Source: Clostridia bacterium
GTDB taxonomy: Bacteria; Bacillota; Clostridia; Saccharofermentanales; Saccharofermentanaceae
Reading direction: 5' to 3'
DNA: 39,238 bases
Assembly (NCBI GenBank): GCA_024403775.1
Contig: JAKSRE010000025.1
Location: forward strand, 1 to 39,238
A program made the translations under genes and the position numbers. Positions within the stretch are counted from its first letter, which is position 1. Each line of letters opens with the position of its first letter. Under the pieces are notes generated by a model. The model saw only the letters and a list, made by a program, of their open reading frames with translations, had not been told where the DNA came from and searched no databases. Below are positions 8,771-17,336 of the stretch, one piece after another.

Positions 8771-9578
8771 TCTTCTAGCGATGTTTAGCTACAGTTATAT
8801 GGTAAGAGCTTTAATCTCAGGTATCATCGTATCGGTACTTATGGCTCTTATTGGAAACATTGTTGTTCATAAGCGTCTGTCCATGATAGGAGATTCCCTG
8901 TCACATACATCTCTTGCAGGTATCAGTATCGGTCTTGTAGCAGGACTTAATCCAATCCTTGGTGCCGTTATTGCATGTCTTGTTGGCGCATTTGCAATAG
9001 AGGGAATAAGAACCCGCCTCAAAAACCACAGTGAGCTTGCAGTAGCGATTATTTTGTCACTTGGTGTGGGTATATCTGGTGTAATGAGTGGATTTGTTAA
9101 AAGTGCGACAGATTTTTCTTCGTACCTTTTCGGAAGCATTATTGCCACAACCATACCTGAGCTTATTGCTATCTCTGTTATTGGCGCAGTAATAATTGTT
9201 ACTTATATTCTTTTATATAGGAGTATTTTCCTTATCTCATTTGATGAGCAGTCTGCGAGAATGCTCGGAGTAAATGTAGGTTTAATAAATACACTGATTA
9301 CTTTTCTTACCGCAATTACTATTGCCATCTCAACTAGAATTGTTGGTACACTTATTATCTCAAGCCTTATGGTAGTTCCAGTTGCAGCAGCTCTTGAAGT
9401 GGCACGAAGCTACAAAAAGCAGGTGGTTTTATCTGTAGTATTTTCTGTAGTATCTACTCTCACAGGACTTGTTTTATCATTTGAATTTGGACTTAAACCA
9501 GGCGGCGTAATCTGCCTTGTATCAGTATTTATATTCTTTATGGCGCTTATTTGGGGCCGTTTTTGTAGGAAAAGATAA
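8763..9578 (+). CDS. Zn/Mn ABC transporter permease
   Basis: Membrane subunit of 271 residues, ABC-3 family (ZnuB/AdcB/MntB type). It is almost entirely hydrophobic, with about eight membrane segments. Typical family stretches include HKRLSMIGDSLSHTSLAG near the N-terminus and RIVGTLIISSLMVVPVAAAL near residue 200. I set the start at 8763 because GGGAGG lies just upstream and the protein then begins at a normal family N-terminus. The open frame further upstream only reads through the His-rich tail of the ATPase in another phase. It forms the channel for the neighbouring binding protein and ATPase. No clear terminator follows. Confidence 0.93.
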   Translation: MSDLLAMFSYSYMVRALISGIIVSVLMALIGNIVVHKRLSMIGDSLSHTSLAGISIGLVAGLNPILGAVIACLVGAFAIEGIRTRLKNHSELAVAIILSLGVGISGVMSGFVKSATDFSSYLFGSIIATTIPELIAISVIGAVIIVTYILLYRSIFLISFDEQSARMLGVNVGLINTLITFLTAITIAISTRIVGTLIISSLMVVPVAAALEVARSYKKQVVLSVVFSVVSTLTGLVLSFEFGLKPGGVICLVSVFIFFMALIWGRFCRKR

Positions 9579-9633
9579 CAATAAATCCCATTTTTCCTGC
9601 ATTTCTTTTGCGAAAATGTAAAGTCTCAACTTA

Positions 9634-9662
9634 TTCAATATCTCATATAGGTGTAATATAAT
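9634..9662 (+). promoter_or_regulatory. Possible promoter of the LTA-synthase-like gene
   Basis: TTCAAT at 9634-9639 and TATAAT at 9657-9662 are 17 bases apart. The -35 match is poor. It would make the gene independent of the metal transporter operon. Confidence 0.3.
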
Positions 9663-9726
9663 TCCTATGAAATTTGTGGTTCACGAGTGTGTATTATATT
9701 TTTCTTTATTAGTGGGATTGATTTAA

Positions 9727-12609
9727 GTGAAAAAACTTGATAAATATTTAAAATTTATTTCTATAACAGACCGCAAGAGACGTTTTGTTTTAGCTGGTAT
9801 TGTTTTGGCAGTATGCCTCCTGATTTTATTATTATGTATTCCGATTTTTGGTGACGTAAGAGAGTCTTCCTGCGTAGGTAACCGTACAGAACGTTCTGGT
9901 GTTATCCACGGTGAGGCGCTTGTTCAGCGTTTTATTCCAACTTCAAGTAAAGTTGAATACATAGAGCTTCACTATGCAAACTGTGATACAGATCTTGGTT
10001 ATATTACCTTTACTGTTGAAGACAACAAGGGTGTTGAACTGTATCGCGAAGTTGTTAATATGTCAGAATTAAGCGGTGATGAGTACTATACATACTATGT
10101 AAATCTTACTCTTAAGCCAAACGGCACATATTACTTCAAGGTTTTGGCAGAAGGCATGTATAACTATGCTGCACCTAAGCTATGGATCTCTAATAACATT
10201 AAAGATGAAGTAAGAGATGTTATTTATAAGGGACAGAATCCAGACGTTCGTATGCAGTCAAACGTTACTATCGGATACAGCCAGTTCCACTATAATAGTT
10301 TCTTTATTTCCATTGGCTGTGTAATTTTATCAGCATTCACAGCACTTCTCGTATTCAGATTTGATGATAAGAAACGCAGGATTTTCTGTGCGGTAATTCT
10401 TCTTTTGATGCCTGTAGTCATGTATATAGTGGTTGAACTTCTTAACGATCAGTCACTTATTAAGACGCCGCAGGCAATGATTATCAATTATCTGTTGTAT
10501 CTTGCAATCTATCTGTTCTTCTATTCGCTAACAAATCGTCTCAGATTAACAGTTATGTTCTCTAATATTCTTATTTTCATCATAGGAATCGTTAATTTCT
10601 ATAAACTTGAATTCAGAGGCGAGCCATTTACACTTAGTGATATCGTATCTTTTAAGACCGCAATGAATGTTGCTTCTGAGTATAAGATTGGTATCAGATA
10701 TATGATTATTACTGCTGCATGTATCTTCATGCTCATTATCGCAGTAGTATCCCGATTCAGATATGAGATGAAGCATAAGAGAACCAGAGTTCTCGTTGGA
10801 ATCTTAAGCGTAAGCGTAGCGATTTTCCTTGTTAATTCTCTTTTTAATGCTGACAGATATTCTGCATCAAAGTCTTCAATCATGCAGAAGCTTGGCATCG
10901 TAAATAACGTATGGAATCAGCCAAAGAACTATTCTGATAATGGTGTACTTGTAGCTCTCACAATGAATGCCAAATATCTCGTAGTTAATCCACCAGAGAT
11001 GTATTCAGAAGTGGCACTTGATAATATCACAGCTGATCTCGATGCAACTATGGGATGCACAATGTCAGGAAGCCGTAATTTGTCAGACTTCTATCGTTCA
11101 CGTGGCGTAAACTACGATAAGCTTCCAAATATCATCTGCATCATGGATGAATCTTATTCAGATTTCTCACAGTTTGAGAACCTTGAGCTTTCCAAGGAAT
11201 TCAATCCGTTTATATCCTCACTTTCGACAAATACTATTAAGGGAGACTGCTATGTATCTACTTTTGGTGGTGGTACAGCAAACTCTGAGTTCGAATTTTT
11301 GACAGGAAATTCAATGGCAGCAATGCCACAGGGATCAATCCCTTATCAGCAGTATATCGACCATGAGACAGGCTCTATCGTAGGTATCCTTAAGAATCTG
11401 GGTTATGGCACATATGCGCTTCATCCATATCTCGAAAGTGGATGGAACCGTCCAGCAGTTTATGAATATTTAGGTTTCGACGAATTCATAGCAGTAGATG
11501 ACTTCATGGATCCAAAATATATTCGTTCTTACATCAGTGACGAGTGTTCTTTTGACAAACTCATTGAGATATATGAGAACCATGAGAAAGAGAATTCAGA
11601 TGAGCCATTCTTCATGTTCAATGTAACTATGCAGAACCACGGTTCCTACAGTAAGACATATGTTAATTTCACACCAGATGTTGAGATTGTGGATGATCCA
11701 GGTGCTTATCCAGAGGCAGAACAGTATTTCTCAGTTGCTCGTAACACTGATGATGCTGTAAAGAACCTCATTGAGTATTTTGAGAATTGTGATGAGCCAA
11801 CAATCATCCTCTTCTTCGGAGATCACCTTCCAAGCTTTAATGATGGTTTCTATGAGCATATTATGGGTGTAAAGAACACAGCAGATCTCTCTCAGACAGA
11901 GATGCAGAACCTCTACATTACAGATTATTTCATCTGGGCAAACTATGCTATCCAGACACCTGATATTGGATGTATCTCACTTAACTATCTTTCTACACTT
12001 CTCTTTGAAGTTGCAGGAATACCTCTAAGTGAGTATCAGCTCTTCTTAACAAACATTCACCGTGTATATCCAGTTCTTACAACACTTGGAACATGTGATG
12101 CTTCAGGTGAATACATTGGAGGCGTAGAGTCATTCAACAAATCAGACTTGTGGAACTACTACATCTGTCTTGAGCATAATAATGTCTTTGAGAATGAGAA
12201 TCGCCGCTACTGGCTTTTTGATTATCCATTCTCGATGTCTCTGGAGATGCGTGACGAGACAATCGAATCAGTCACTGCAATCAATCGTGAGCCTTCTGAG
12301 ACAGAACCATCAGGCCCTGAATCTACAGTTGGTGTTACAATGCCTGCCCCAGAGGAGACTGAGATCATTGAGATTGCTCCTGGCGTAACAGTAATAACTG
12401 GTATTCCATCTGAGTCTTCTGAGGTTACTGGTACAGGCGAAGGAGACATTCCTGCGGCCTCTGGTGATGGCGAGGTTGAGAGTACGGGTGATGAAACTTC
12501 GGATTTTGTTTCTTCAGGCGTGGGTTCTGAGACAACTGGCGAAAGTGTTGACGAGAGCGTTGGCGAGAGTATCGGTGAGAACGAGCCAATTTCAACTGCT
12601 GATTATTGA
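9727..12609 (+). CDS. LTA-synthase-family membrane sulfatase-like transferase
   Basis: Membrane protein of 960 residues starting at GTG (weak upstream GTGGGA). TM1 is about 21-42. An extracellular beta-rich domain (about 45-185) comes before six more membrane segments (190-371). The outer catalytic domain (about 460-800) is of the alkaline phosphatase/LtaS fold: Glu475 in MDESYSDF, the nucleophile Thr517 in FGGGTANSEFEF, His638 in MQNHGSY and Asp699-His700 in FFGDHLP. LtaS enzymes move glycerol-phosphate from phosphatidylglycerol onto a growing polymer, and the ligand set suggests an active enzyme. The extra N-terminal outer domain and the Ser/Glu/Gly-rich tail (850-960) make it longer than classical LtaS (about 650). 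The product could be lipoteichoic acid or another phosphoglycerol decoration. Confidence 0.88.
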   Translation: MKKLDKYLKFISITDRKRRFVLAGIVLAVCLLILLLCIPIFGDVRESSCVGNRTERSGVIHGEALVQRFIPTSSKVEYIELHYANCDTDLGYITFTVEDNKGVELYREVVNMSELSGDEYYTYYVNLTLKPNGTYYFKVLAEGMYNYAAPKLWISNNIKDEVRDVIYKGQNPDVRMQSNVTIGYSQFHYNSFFISIGCVILSAFTALLVFRFDDKKRRIFCAVILLLMPVVMYIVVELLNDQSLIKTPQAMIINYLLYLAIYLFFYSLTNRLRLTVMFSNILIFIIGIVNFYKLEFRGEPFTLSDIVSFKTAMNVASEYKIGIRYMIITAACIFMLIIAVVSRFRYEMKHKRTRVLVGILSVSVAIFLVNSLFNADRYSASKSSIMQKLGIVNNVWNQPKNYSDNGVLVALTMNAKYLVVNPPEMYSEVALDNITADLDATMGCTMSGSRNLSDFYRSRGVNYDKLPNIICIMDESYSDFSQFENLELSKEFNPFISSLSTNTIKGDCYVSTFGGGTANSEFEFLTGNSMAAMPQGSIPYQQYIDHETGSIVGILKNLGYGTYALHPYLESGWNRPAVYEYLGFDEFIAVDDFMDPKYIRSYISDECSFDKLIEIYENHEKENSDEPFFMFNVTMQNHGSYSKTYVNFTPDVEIVDDPGAYPEAEQYFSVARNTDDAVKNLIEYFENCDEPTIILFFGDHLPSFNDGFYEHIMGVKNTADLSQTEMQNLYITDYFIWANYAIQTPDIGCISLNYLSTLLFEVAGIPLSEYQLFLTNIHRVYPVLTTLGTCDASGEYIGGVESFNKSDLWNYYICLEHNNVFENENRRYWLFDYPFSMSLEMRDETIESVTAINREPSETEPSGPESTVGVTMPAPEETEIIEIAPGVTVITGIPSESSEVTGTGEGDIPAASGDGEVESTGDETSDFVSSGVGSETTGESVDESVGESIGENEPISTADY

Positions 12610-12646
12610 TTTATAAGTTAGAAGAATAAGAATATCAATGTTAATG

Positions 12647-12683
12647 TCCCCAAACCACTAAGCAGTGGCTTGGGGATGGTTTT
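12647..12683 (+). terminator. Terminator of the LTA-synthase-like gene
   Basis: Arms TCCCCAAACCACT and AGTGGCTTGGGGA pair with one mismatch around AAGC. A short TTTT follows three bases later. Confidence 0.8.
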
Positions 12684-12770
12684 ATGTGGAGTTTTTGCTT
12701 GAAGGTTGCTTGAAGGTAGGGGAGACGGGGAGGATGTTCTTGCTGAATTCCAATGTGCCACCCATTATGT

Positions 12771-13014
12771 CCAAATGTTCCAATCACTGATTGGCAGAAA
12801 TCGCGATTTTGATTGGCATATGCAGGGTTGAAGCCCAAATGTTCCAATCAGTGATTGGCAGAAATGACGTTTTTGATTGGCAGATGCAGGGTTGAAGCCC
12901 AAATGTTCCAATCAGCGATTGGCAGAAATAGCGTTTTTGAGTGGCAGATGAAGGTTTGGAGCCAAATGTTCCAATCACTGATTGGCAGAAATCACGTTTT
13001 TGATTGGCAGATGA
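12771..13014. repeat. Tandem array, four units of about 64 bp with palindromic sites
   Basis: Units start with CCAAATGTTCC at 12771, 12835, 12899 and 12962 (period 64, 64, 63). Each holds CCAATCAxTGATTGG or a close variant, a tight inverted repeat. A second GATTGG (GAGTGG in copy 3) lies exactly 22 bases after the first in all four copies. Copies differ at scattered bases, so the array is older than the one at 4367. It lies between the terminators of two converging units. The frames that cross it shift phase at each copy, so it is not coding. The flank 12684-12770 holds no gene I can see. Confidence 0.92.
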
Positions 13015-13017
13015 AGC

Positions 13018-13049
13018 AGAATCAGAATAAGAATCAGAATAAGAATAAG
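13018..13049. repeat. Hexanucleotide microrepeat (AGAATC/AGAATA)n
   Basis: About five six-base units alternate between AGAATC and AGAATA directly after the 64-bp array. A related string, AGAATAAGAATA, occurs at 12622-12633 on the other side of the array. Confidence 0.7.
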
Positions 13050-13093
13050 TTGCGCGCGACAAACATTTATATCATTCATTAGAATTCCAACAT

Positions 13094-13132
13094 AAAAAAC
13101 GCTGTCCCGATTCAACAGAATCAAGACAGCGT
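13094..13132 (-). terminator. Terminator of the decarboxylase operon
   Basis: On the minus strand ACGCTGTC-TTGATTC pairs with GAATCGG-GACAGCGT (small internal mismatch) around TGTT. Six T follow. Confidence 0.88.
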
Positions 13133-13165
13133 ATTTAATTACATTATAATAATTAACTTATTATA

Positions 13166-14323
13166 TTAGCCGAACAAGCTTAAGAGTACACCAGCAGCAA
13201 CAGCTGAACCGATAACACCAGCAACGTTAGGACCCATAGCATGCATCAAAAGGAAGTTTGAAGGGTTTTCCTTCTGACCAACTGTATTAGCAACACGAGC
13301 TGCCATTGGAACAGCAGATACACCAGCTGAACCGATAAGTGGATTAATCTTACCACCTGAGATGTAATACATGATAACACCGATGATAAGACCACCAACT
13401 GTAGCAAGACAGAAAGCTGCGAGACCGAGACCAATGATGAAAAGTGTCTGTGGCTTAAGGAAGTTTGTTCCTACAGCTGTAGCACCTACAGATGTACCAA
13501 GGAAGATTGTTACGATGTTACACATAGCATTCTGTGCTGTATCACTAAGTCTCTCTGTAACACCTGACTCTCTGAAGAGGTTACCAAGCATAAGGCAACC
13601 GATGAGTGGTGCAACTGAAGGGAGGATGAGGATACAAACAACAGATACGATAACAGGGAAGCAAATCTTCTCAACCTTAGATACTGGTCTAGCCTGCTCC
13701 ATCTTAACCTGACGCATCTTCTTTGTTGTGAGATGTGTCATGAAGAATGGCTGAATCATAGGAATCAAAGCCATGTAAGAGTAAGCAGCGATAGCGATAG
13801 CACCAAGAAGCTCAGGAGCGAGCTTAGATGTTACGAAGATAGCTGTAGGGCCGTCAGCGCCACCAATGATACCGATAGATGCAGCCTGCATACCTGTGAA
13901 TCCAAGAGCTGTAGCGCCGATGAATGCACAAGAAATACCGAACTGAGCACCAGCACCCATGAAGAGTGAAGATGGTCTTGAGATCAATGGACCAAAGTCT
14001 GTCATGGCACCAACTGCCATAAATACGAGACAAGGGAAGATATCAAGCTTTACACCGAGGTAAAGGATATCGAAGAGACCTGGCTCTTCACCAATCTCTT
14101 TCCAGTTAATGCCATTTGCAAACCATTCTGGGTGGAAAACACCTTCACCAGCAAGGTTTGTAAGGAGCATACCAAATGCAATAGGAAGAAGAAGAAGTGG
14201 CTCGAACTTCTTATGAATTGCAAGATAGAAGAGAACACAGGAAAGAAGAATCATGACGTAGTTACGCCAGTCAAGCATTATAAAACCTGATGTCTCCCAA
14301 AGATTCTTAATTACTTCTAACAT
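13166..14323 (-). CDS. oadB: Na+-pumping decarboxylase beta subunit (OadB/MmdB/GcdB family)
   Basis: Integral membrane subunit of 385 residues that couples decarboxylation of a carboxybiotin carrier to Na+ export. It has about nine to eleven hydrophobic segments and the hallmark GGADGPTAIF with Asp157, the residue tied to Na+ and proton movement in this family. The C-terminal part has SAGVSAVPMAAR, also typical. The length is close to family size. It is the last gene of a four-gene operon, 15 bases after the biotin carrier gene and with GGGAGG before its ATG. The beta subunit does not define the substrate; the neighbouring OadA-like subunit suggests oxaloacetate. Confidence 0.94.
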   Translation of the reverse strand: MLEVIKNLWETSGFIMLDWRNYVMILLSCVLFYLAIHKKFEPLLLLPIAFGMLLTNLAGEGVFHPEWFANGINWKEIGEEPGLFDILYLGVKLDIFPCLVFMAVGAMTDFGPLISRPSSLFMGAGAQFGISCAFIGATALGFTGMQAASIGIIGGADGPTAIFVTSKLAPELLGAIAIAAYSYMALIPMIQPFFMTHLTTKKMRQVKMEQARPVSKVEKICFPVIVSVVCILILPSVAPLIGCLMLGNLFRESGVTERLSDTAQNAMCNIVTIFLGTSVGATAVGTNFLKPQTLFIIGLGLAAFCLATVGGLIIGVIMYYISGGKINPLIGSAGVSAVPMAARVANTVGQKENPSNFLLMHAMGPNVAGVIGSAVAAGVLLSLFG

Positions 14324-14338
14324 TAATCAGGCCTCCCA

Positions 14339-14740
14339 TTATGAAATAGTGATAATTGGATCGCCTGTAGCAATTGAAGCACCCTTTGAAGTCATAACCT
14401 GAGCAACTGTACCAGAACATGGAGCATAAATCTCGTTCTCCATCTTCATAGCCTCAAGAATTGCAACGAGGTCACCTTCCTTAACAGCCTGACCAGCAGC
14501 AACCTTAACATCAAGGATTGTACCAGGCATTGGTGCAGGAACAGGTGTTGAACCAGCAGCAACAGCAGCAGCGGCTGGGGCAGCAGCAGGAGCAGCAGGA
14601 GCAGCAGGAGCTGCAGCAACAGGAGCAGCAGCAACAGGTGCAGGAGCTGCAACTACATCAGTTGTTCTGAGAAGATTAGCTTTGCCCTTCTCAACTTCAA
14701 CTTCATAAATTTTATCGTTGATAGTTACATTATAAATCAT
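14339..14740 (-). CDS. Biotin carboxyl carrier protein of the Na+ decarboxylase
   Basis: Carrier of 133 residues. A short N-terminal part (1-25) is followed by an Ala/Pro-rich flexible linker (about 31-63) made of AAPAAP-type repeats. The biotinyl domain (about 66-133) has EAMKMENE with the biotinylated Lys99, 34 residues from the C-terminus as expected. It swings the carboxyl group from the carboxyltransferase (next gene upstream but one) to the membrane beta subunit (next gene downstream). In enterobacterial OadA this domain is fused to the carboxyltransferase; here it is a separate gene, as in the methylmalonyl-CoA and glutaconyl-CoA decarboxylases. AAGGAGA precedes the start. Confidence 0.94.
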   Translation of the reverse strand: MIYNVTINDKIYEVEVEKGKANLLRTTDVVAAPAPVAAAPVAAAPAAPAAPAAAPAAAAVAAGSTPVPAPMPGTILDVKVAAGQAVKEGDLVAILEAMKMENEIYAPCSGTVAQVMTSKGASIATGDPIITIS

Positions 14741-14755
14741 AAGATAAAGTCTCCT

Positions 14756-15127
14756 TTAGTTCTTCTCAACAAGAGTGATTGATTTGAAAACAAGCTCTGA
14801 AAGTGGAATTCCTGTGTTGTCACTAACAATTGCCATAATCATAGCAGCTGTCTTCTCGTCACAACCCTTGAGCTTAAGTGTACCAGATGAGAATTCTTCC
14901 TCAGAAACTGGCTCAGCAACAGCTGGCTTAGCTTCTGGAGCTGTAGCCTTTGCAGGCTTCTTATTCTTGTCAAGTGAAGCAAAAATCTTACCTGAAATAG
15001 AAATAAGACAGAATACGAGGCAAAGAACTGCAAATACAATGAGGATTACGATACCTGCATCCATTATTGCTTCGCCCATTGGAAGAACTTCGTTACCTGA
15101 TGACAATAAAACATACGCAGTATTCAT
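14756..15127 (-). CDS. oadG: OadG-family gamma subunit of the Na+ decarboxylase
   Basis: Small anchor subunit of 123 residues. One membrane helix at about 23-45 (GIVILIVFAVLCLVFCLI) is followed by an Ala/Pro/Lys linker and a C-terminal domain of about 45 residues with CDEKTAAMIMAIVSDNTGIP. OadG/MmdD subunits hold the complex together, linking the soluble carboxyltransferase to the membrane pump. The C-terminal domain resembles that of the delta/gamma subunits seen in Firmicutes. The gene begins five bases after oadA stops, with GGAGGAC at the end of oadA as ribosome site. Confidence 0.85.
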   Translation of the reverse strand: MNTAYVLLSSGNEVLPMGEAIMDAGIVILIVFAVLCLVFCLISISGKIFASLDKNKKPAKATAPEAKPAVAEPVSEEEFSSGTLKLKGCDEKTAAMIMAIVSDNTGIPLSELVFKSITLVEKN

Positions 15128-15132
15128 CAGGA

Positions 15133-16512
15133 TTAGTCCTCCTTCTTCTCAATTGTGTAGTTAACTGTATTAGATTCCTTCTCTTCACGAGCTGCAAAGA
15201 ACTTCTCAGCTACCTGTGGGAAAGCGATATATGAGAGAACATCCTCGTCACATCTAGCTGTCTTACCAAGCTCAGCCTTTGTCTTCTCGAAAGCTGGCTC
15301 CAAAGTATCAGCAAATCTACATGTAACAGGCTCTGTACCCTCAAGTACTCTCTCTGCGATTTCTGGATTAACTTCGCCTGGTGCTCTACCGTACTCACCC
15401 TTGAAGTAAGCCTTAACTTCCTTAGTGATGTTCTTGTACTTACCGAGAAGTACGTTGTTTGTAGCCTGTGTACCAACCATCTGAGCAAGTGGTGTTACAA
15501 GTGGTGGATAACCGAGATCCTTACGTACATTTGGAACTTCTGCAAGAACTTCGTCAAGCTTATCTTCCTGACCCATATCCTTAAGCTGCTTCAAGAGGTT
15601 TGAAAGCATTCCGCCTGGAACCTGATATGTAAGGATATCAGCCTTTGTACCAAGTACATATGGATTGAGAAGGCCATCGTCGAGGAACTTCTTCTTGATT
15701 GGAGCGAAGAAGTCGTTGATGTCCTTAAGTAAAGCTGCATCAAGACCTGTCTCATAGCCGAGCTGGTTAAGAGCATAGTTCAATGTCTCTGTAGCTGGCT
15801 GAGCTGTACCGCCTGAGAACTGTGAGATAGCACAGTCGATACCATCACAACCTGCCTCGATAGCCTTAACATAAGTTATAGGGCCAAGACCTGTTGTAGC
15901 ATGTGTGTGGAGGAATACTGGCAAGCTTGTTGATGACTTCAAAGCCTTGATGAGATCATAAGCTTCCTGAGGTCCCATGATACCAGCCATATCCTTGATA
16001 CAGATAGACTGAACACCCATAGCCTCGAGTTCCTTACCCATAGCAGCATACTTCTCAAGAGTATGAACTGGGCTTGTAGCGTAGCAGATACAACCCTGAA
16101 CGTGCTTACCACACTTGAGTACCTCGTCTACAGCAACCTCAATATTACGGAAATCGTTCAAAGCATCGAAAATACGGAAGATATCCATTCCATTTTCTGC
16201 AGCCTTGCGAACAAACAATCTTACAACGTCATCTGGGTAATGCTTGTAACCCAAGATGTTCTGTCCACGAAGAAGCATCTGCAAAGGTGTCTTAGGGCAC
16301 TTAGCCTTAATCTTGCGAAGTCTTTCCCATGGATCTTCATCCAAGAAGCGGAGACATGAATCAAATGTAGCACCGCCCCAGCACTCGAGTGAATAATAAC
16401 CTGCATTGTCCAATGTCTCAAGAATGCCTTCAAAATCAGCGAAAGGCAAACGTGTGGCAATGAGAGACTGCTGAGCATCACGAAGTACTGTCTCAGTAAT
16501 GTTAACTTTCAT
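15133..16512 (-). CDS. oadA: Carboxyltransferase (oxaloacetate decarboxylase alpha / transcarboxylase 5S type)
   Basis: Soluble carboxyltransferase of 459 residues with a TIM barrel. Metal ligands and active residues are visible: Asp12 in TVLRDAQQSL, Lys173 in CIKDMAG (carbamylated in the family) and His202/His204 in LHTHATTG. SGGTAQPAT and a C-terminal conserved region follow. It moves CO2 from oxaloacetate (giving pyruvate) to biotin on the separate carrier. It lacks the fused biotin domain, which explains its shorter length than the enterobacterial alpha subunit (near 590). It is first in a tight operon with oadG, the biotin carrier and oadB. Alternative roles (transcarboxylase 5S, pyruvate carboxylase B) fit less well because the Na+ pump subunits are adjacent. 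Confidence 0.93.
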   Translation of the reverse strand: MKVNITETVLRDAQQSLIATRLPFADFEGILETLDNAGYYSLECWGGATFDSCLRFLDEDPWERLRKIKAKCPKTPLQMLLRGQNILGYKHYPDDVVRLFVRKAAENGMDIFRIFDALNDFRNIEVAVDEVLKCGKHVQGCICYATSPVHTLEKYAAMGKELEAMGVQSICIKDMAGIMGPQEAYDLIKALKSSTSLPVFLHTHATTGLGPITYVKAIEAGCDGIDCAISQFSGGTAQPATETLNYALNQLGYETGLDAALLKDINDFFAPIKKKFLDDGLLNPYVLGTKADILTYQVPGGMLSNLLKQLKDMGQEDKLDEVLAEVPNVRKDLGYPPLVTPLAQMVGTQATNNVLLGKYKNITKEVKAYFKGEYGRAPGEVNPEIAERVLEGTEPVTCRFADTLEPAFEKTKAELGKTARCDEDVLSYIAFPQVAEKFFAAREEKESNTVNYTIEKKED

Positions 16513-16565
16513 AAAGTAACTCTCCTTATATATAAAAAAATTTATCCATTAAACAGATACCACCT

Positions 16566-16594
16566 ATTATAAATACAATGTTTATTTTTGTGAA
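16566..16594 (-). promoter_or_regulatory. Promoter of the decarboxylase operon
   Basis: On the minus strand TTCACA (16594-16589) and TATAAT (16571-16566) are 17 bases apart, a strong sigma-70-type match. It lies about 50 bases before the oadA start. Confidence 0.65.
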
Positions 16595-16611
16595 TACTAA
16601 TAAATAAACAT
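16578..16611. promoter_or_regulatory. Inverted repeat over the decarboxylase -35 box (candidate operator)
   Basis: ATGTTTATTT at 16578-16587 and its exact complement AAATAAACAT at 16602-16611 flank a 14-base gap that contains the -35 box. Arms of 10 bases with centres 24 apart suit a dimeric regulator, which I cannot name. Confidence 0.45.
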
Positions 16612-16648
16612 ATTTAACAAAAAAATGAGTGGCAAGTAGACAATAATT

Positions 16649-17155
16649 TTAGTTCTGATTACAAGATAGTAATTCTTGCATTAGTTCTTTGACATTAACT
16701 GCCTCAAGTTCATCGCTTGCATCGTCGTCATCAAAGAAGAAAGCGAAAGGAATATTGTCTTTAAGTGTATAAACAACGGAAATTGTCTCGTCGTTACGTT
16801 TAGAACGGCCATGTGTATAATCTCCAAGTGACTTTAGTATCTCTGCAAGAATCTGAAGATATGTATCTTTCAGATTAAGTTTGCAGCTGTCAGCCCTGAA
16901 CTCGTCATTTAAAGCATAGAAAGCACGCTTTGCTTCTGCGATAGTAAGAGGGACGAGAGAAGTTTTGAGTTCTGGCTCCATATAAAGGTAATCTAGAACA
17001 GGGTAGAAAACTTCTGAAGATGATGATAAAGTAACAGGTGTGTTCTGGCGAATGATATATACAGAACTCTCTTCTGATATGATGCCCTGCTCAAGATCTT
17101 CTTTAAGTTCGGCAATCATATCGTTGTAATCGATATAGGAATATGCAAATGACAT
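16649..17155 (-). CDS. Hypothetical protein, 168 residues
   Basis: I do not recognise this protein. It is soluble and acidic, with no signal peptide or membrane segment. It has a mixed helix/strand profile and an unusual FFFDDDDASDELEA stretch at about 138-151. The coding call rests on a good ribosome site (GAGAGGT about eight bases before the ATG), a candidate extended -10 promoter and normal codon use. It sits between the decarboxylase operon (same strand) and the str operon (divergent). It has no clear functional link to either, although its promoter overlaps that of rpsL. Confidence 0.75.
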   Translation of the reverse strand: MSFAYSYIDYNDMIAELKEDLEQGIISEESSVYIIRQNTPVTLSSSSEVFYPVLDYLYMEPELKTSLVPLTIAEAKRAFYALNDEFRADSCKLNLKDTYLQILAEILKSLGDYTHGRSKRNDETISVVYTLKDNIPFAFFFDDDDASDELEAVNVKELMQELLSCNQN

Positions 17156-17192
17156 ATAAAAACCTCTCGTTTGTAGTGAATTTTCGAGAGAA

Positions 17193-17219
17193 ATTATAGC
17201 ATAAAAAACCTCTTTACAA
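17193..17219 (-). promoter_or_regulatory. Promoter of the 168-residue gene
   Basis: On the minus strand TGCTATAAT forms an extended -10 (17201-17193), and TTGTAA lies at 17219-17214 with a short 15-base gap. It shares DNA with the -35 region of the divergent rpsL promoter. Confidence 0.45.
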
Positions 17220-17241
17220 TTAGCTTTTACGGTGTTATTAT
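17213..17241 (+). promoter_or_regulatory. Promoter of the str operon
   Basis: TTTACA (17213-17218) and TATTAT (17236-17241) are 17 bases apart, about 95 bases before rpsL. The 18 bases at 17202-17219 are identical to those around another -35 box at 28075-28092. Confidence 0.65.
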
Positions 17242-17336
17242 GAATTGCTCGGAGAAATCCGGAGGTGTTTTTGTGTGCTTTTTTGCGCCAATATGCCGAG
17301 GATATTCCAGTAAATTTTCAGAAAGGAGATGTATTG

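Noticed and set aside
12784..13062. Repeat protein on the minus strand with SVIGTFG motifs
   Set aside because: It is a translation of the palindromic 64-bp array with phase shifts at each copy; no ribosome site and no homology.
17265..17336. Longer S12 start
   Set aside because: The added 24 residues have no likeness to S12, and AGGAGAT fits the ATG at 17337.
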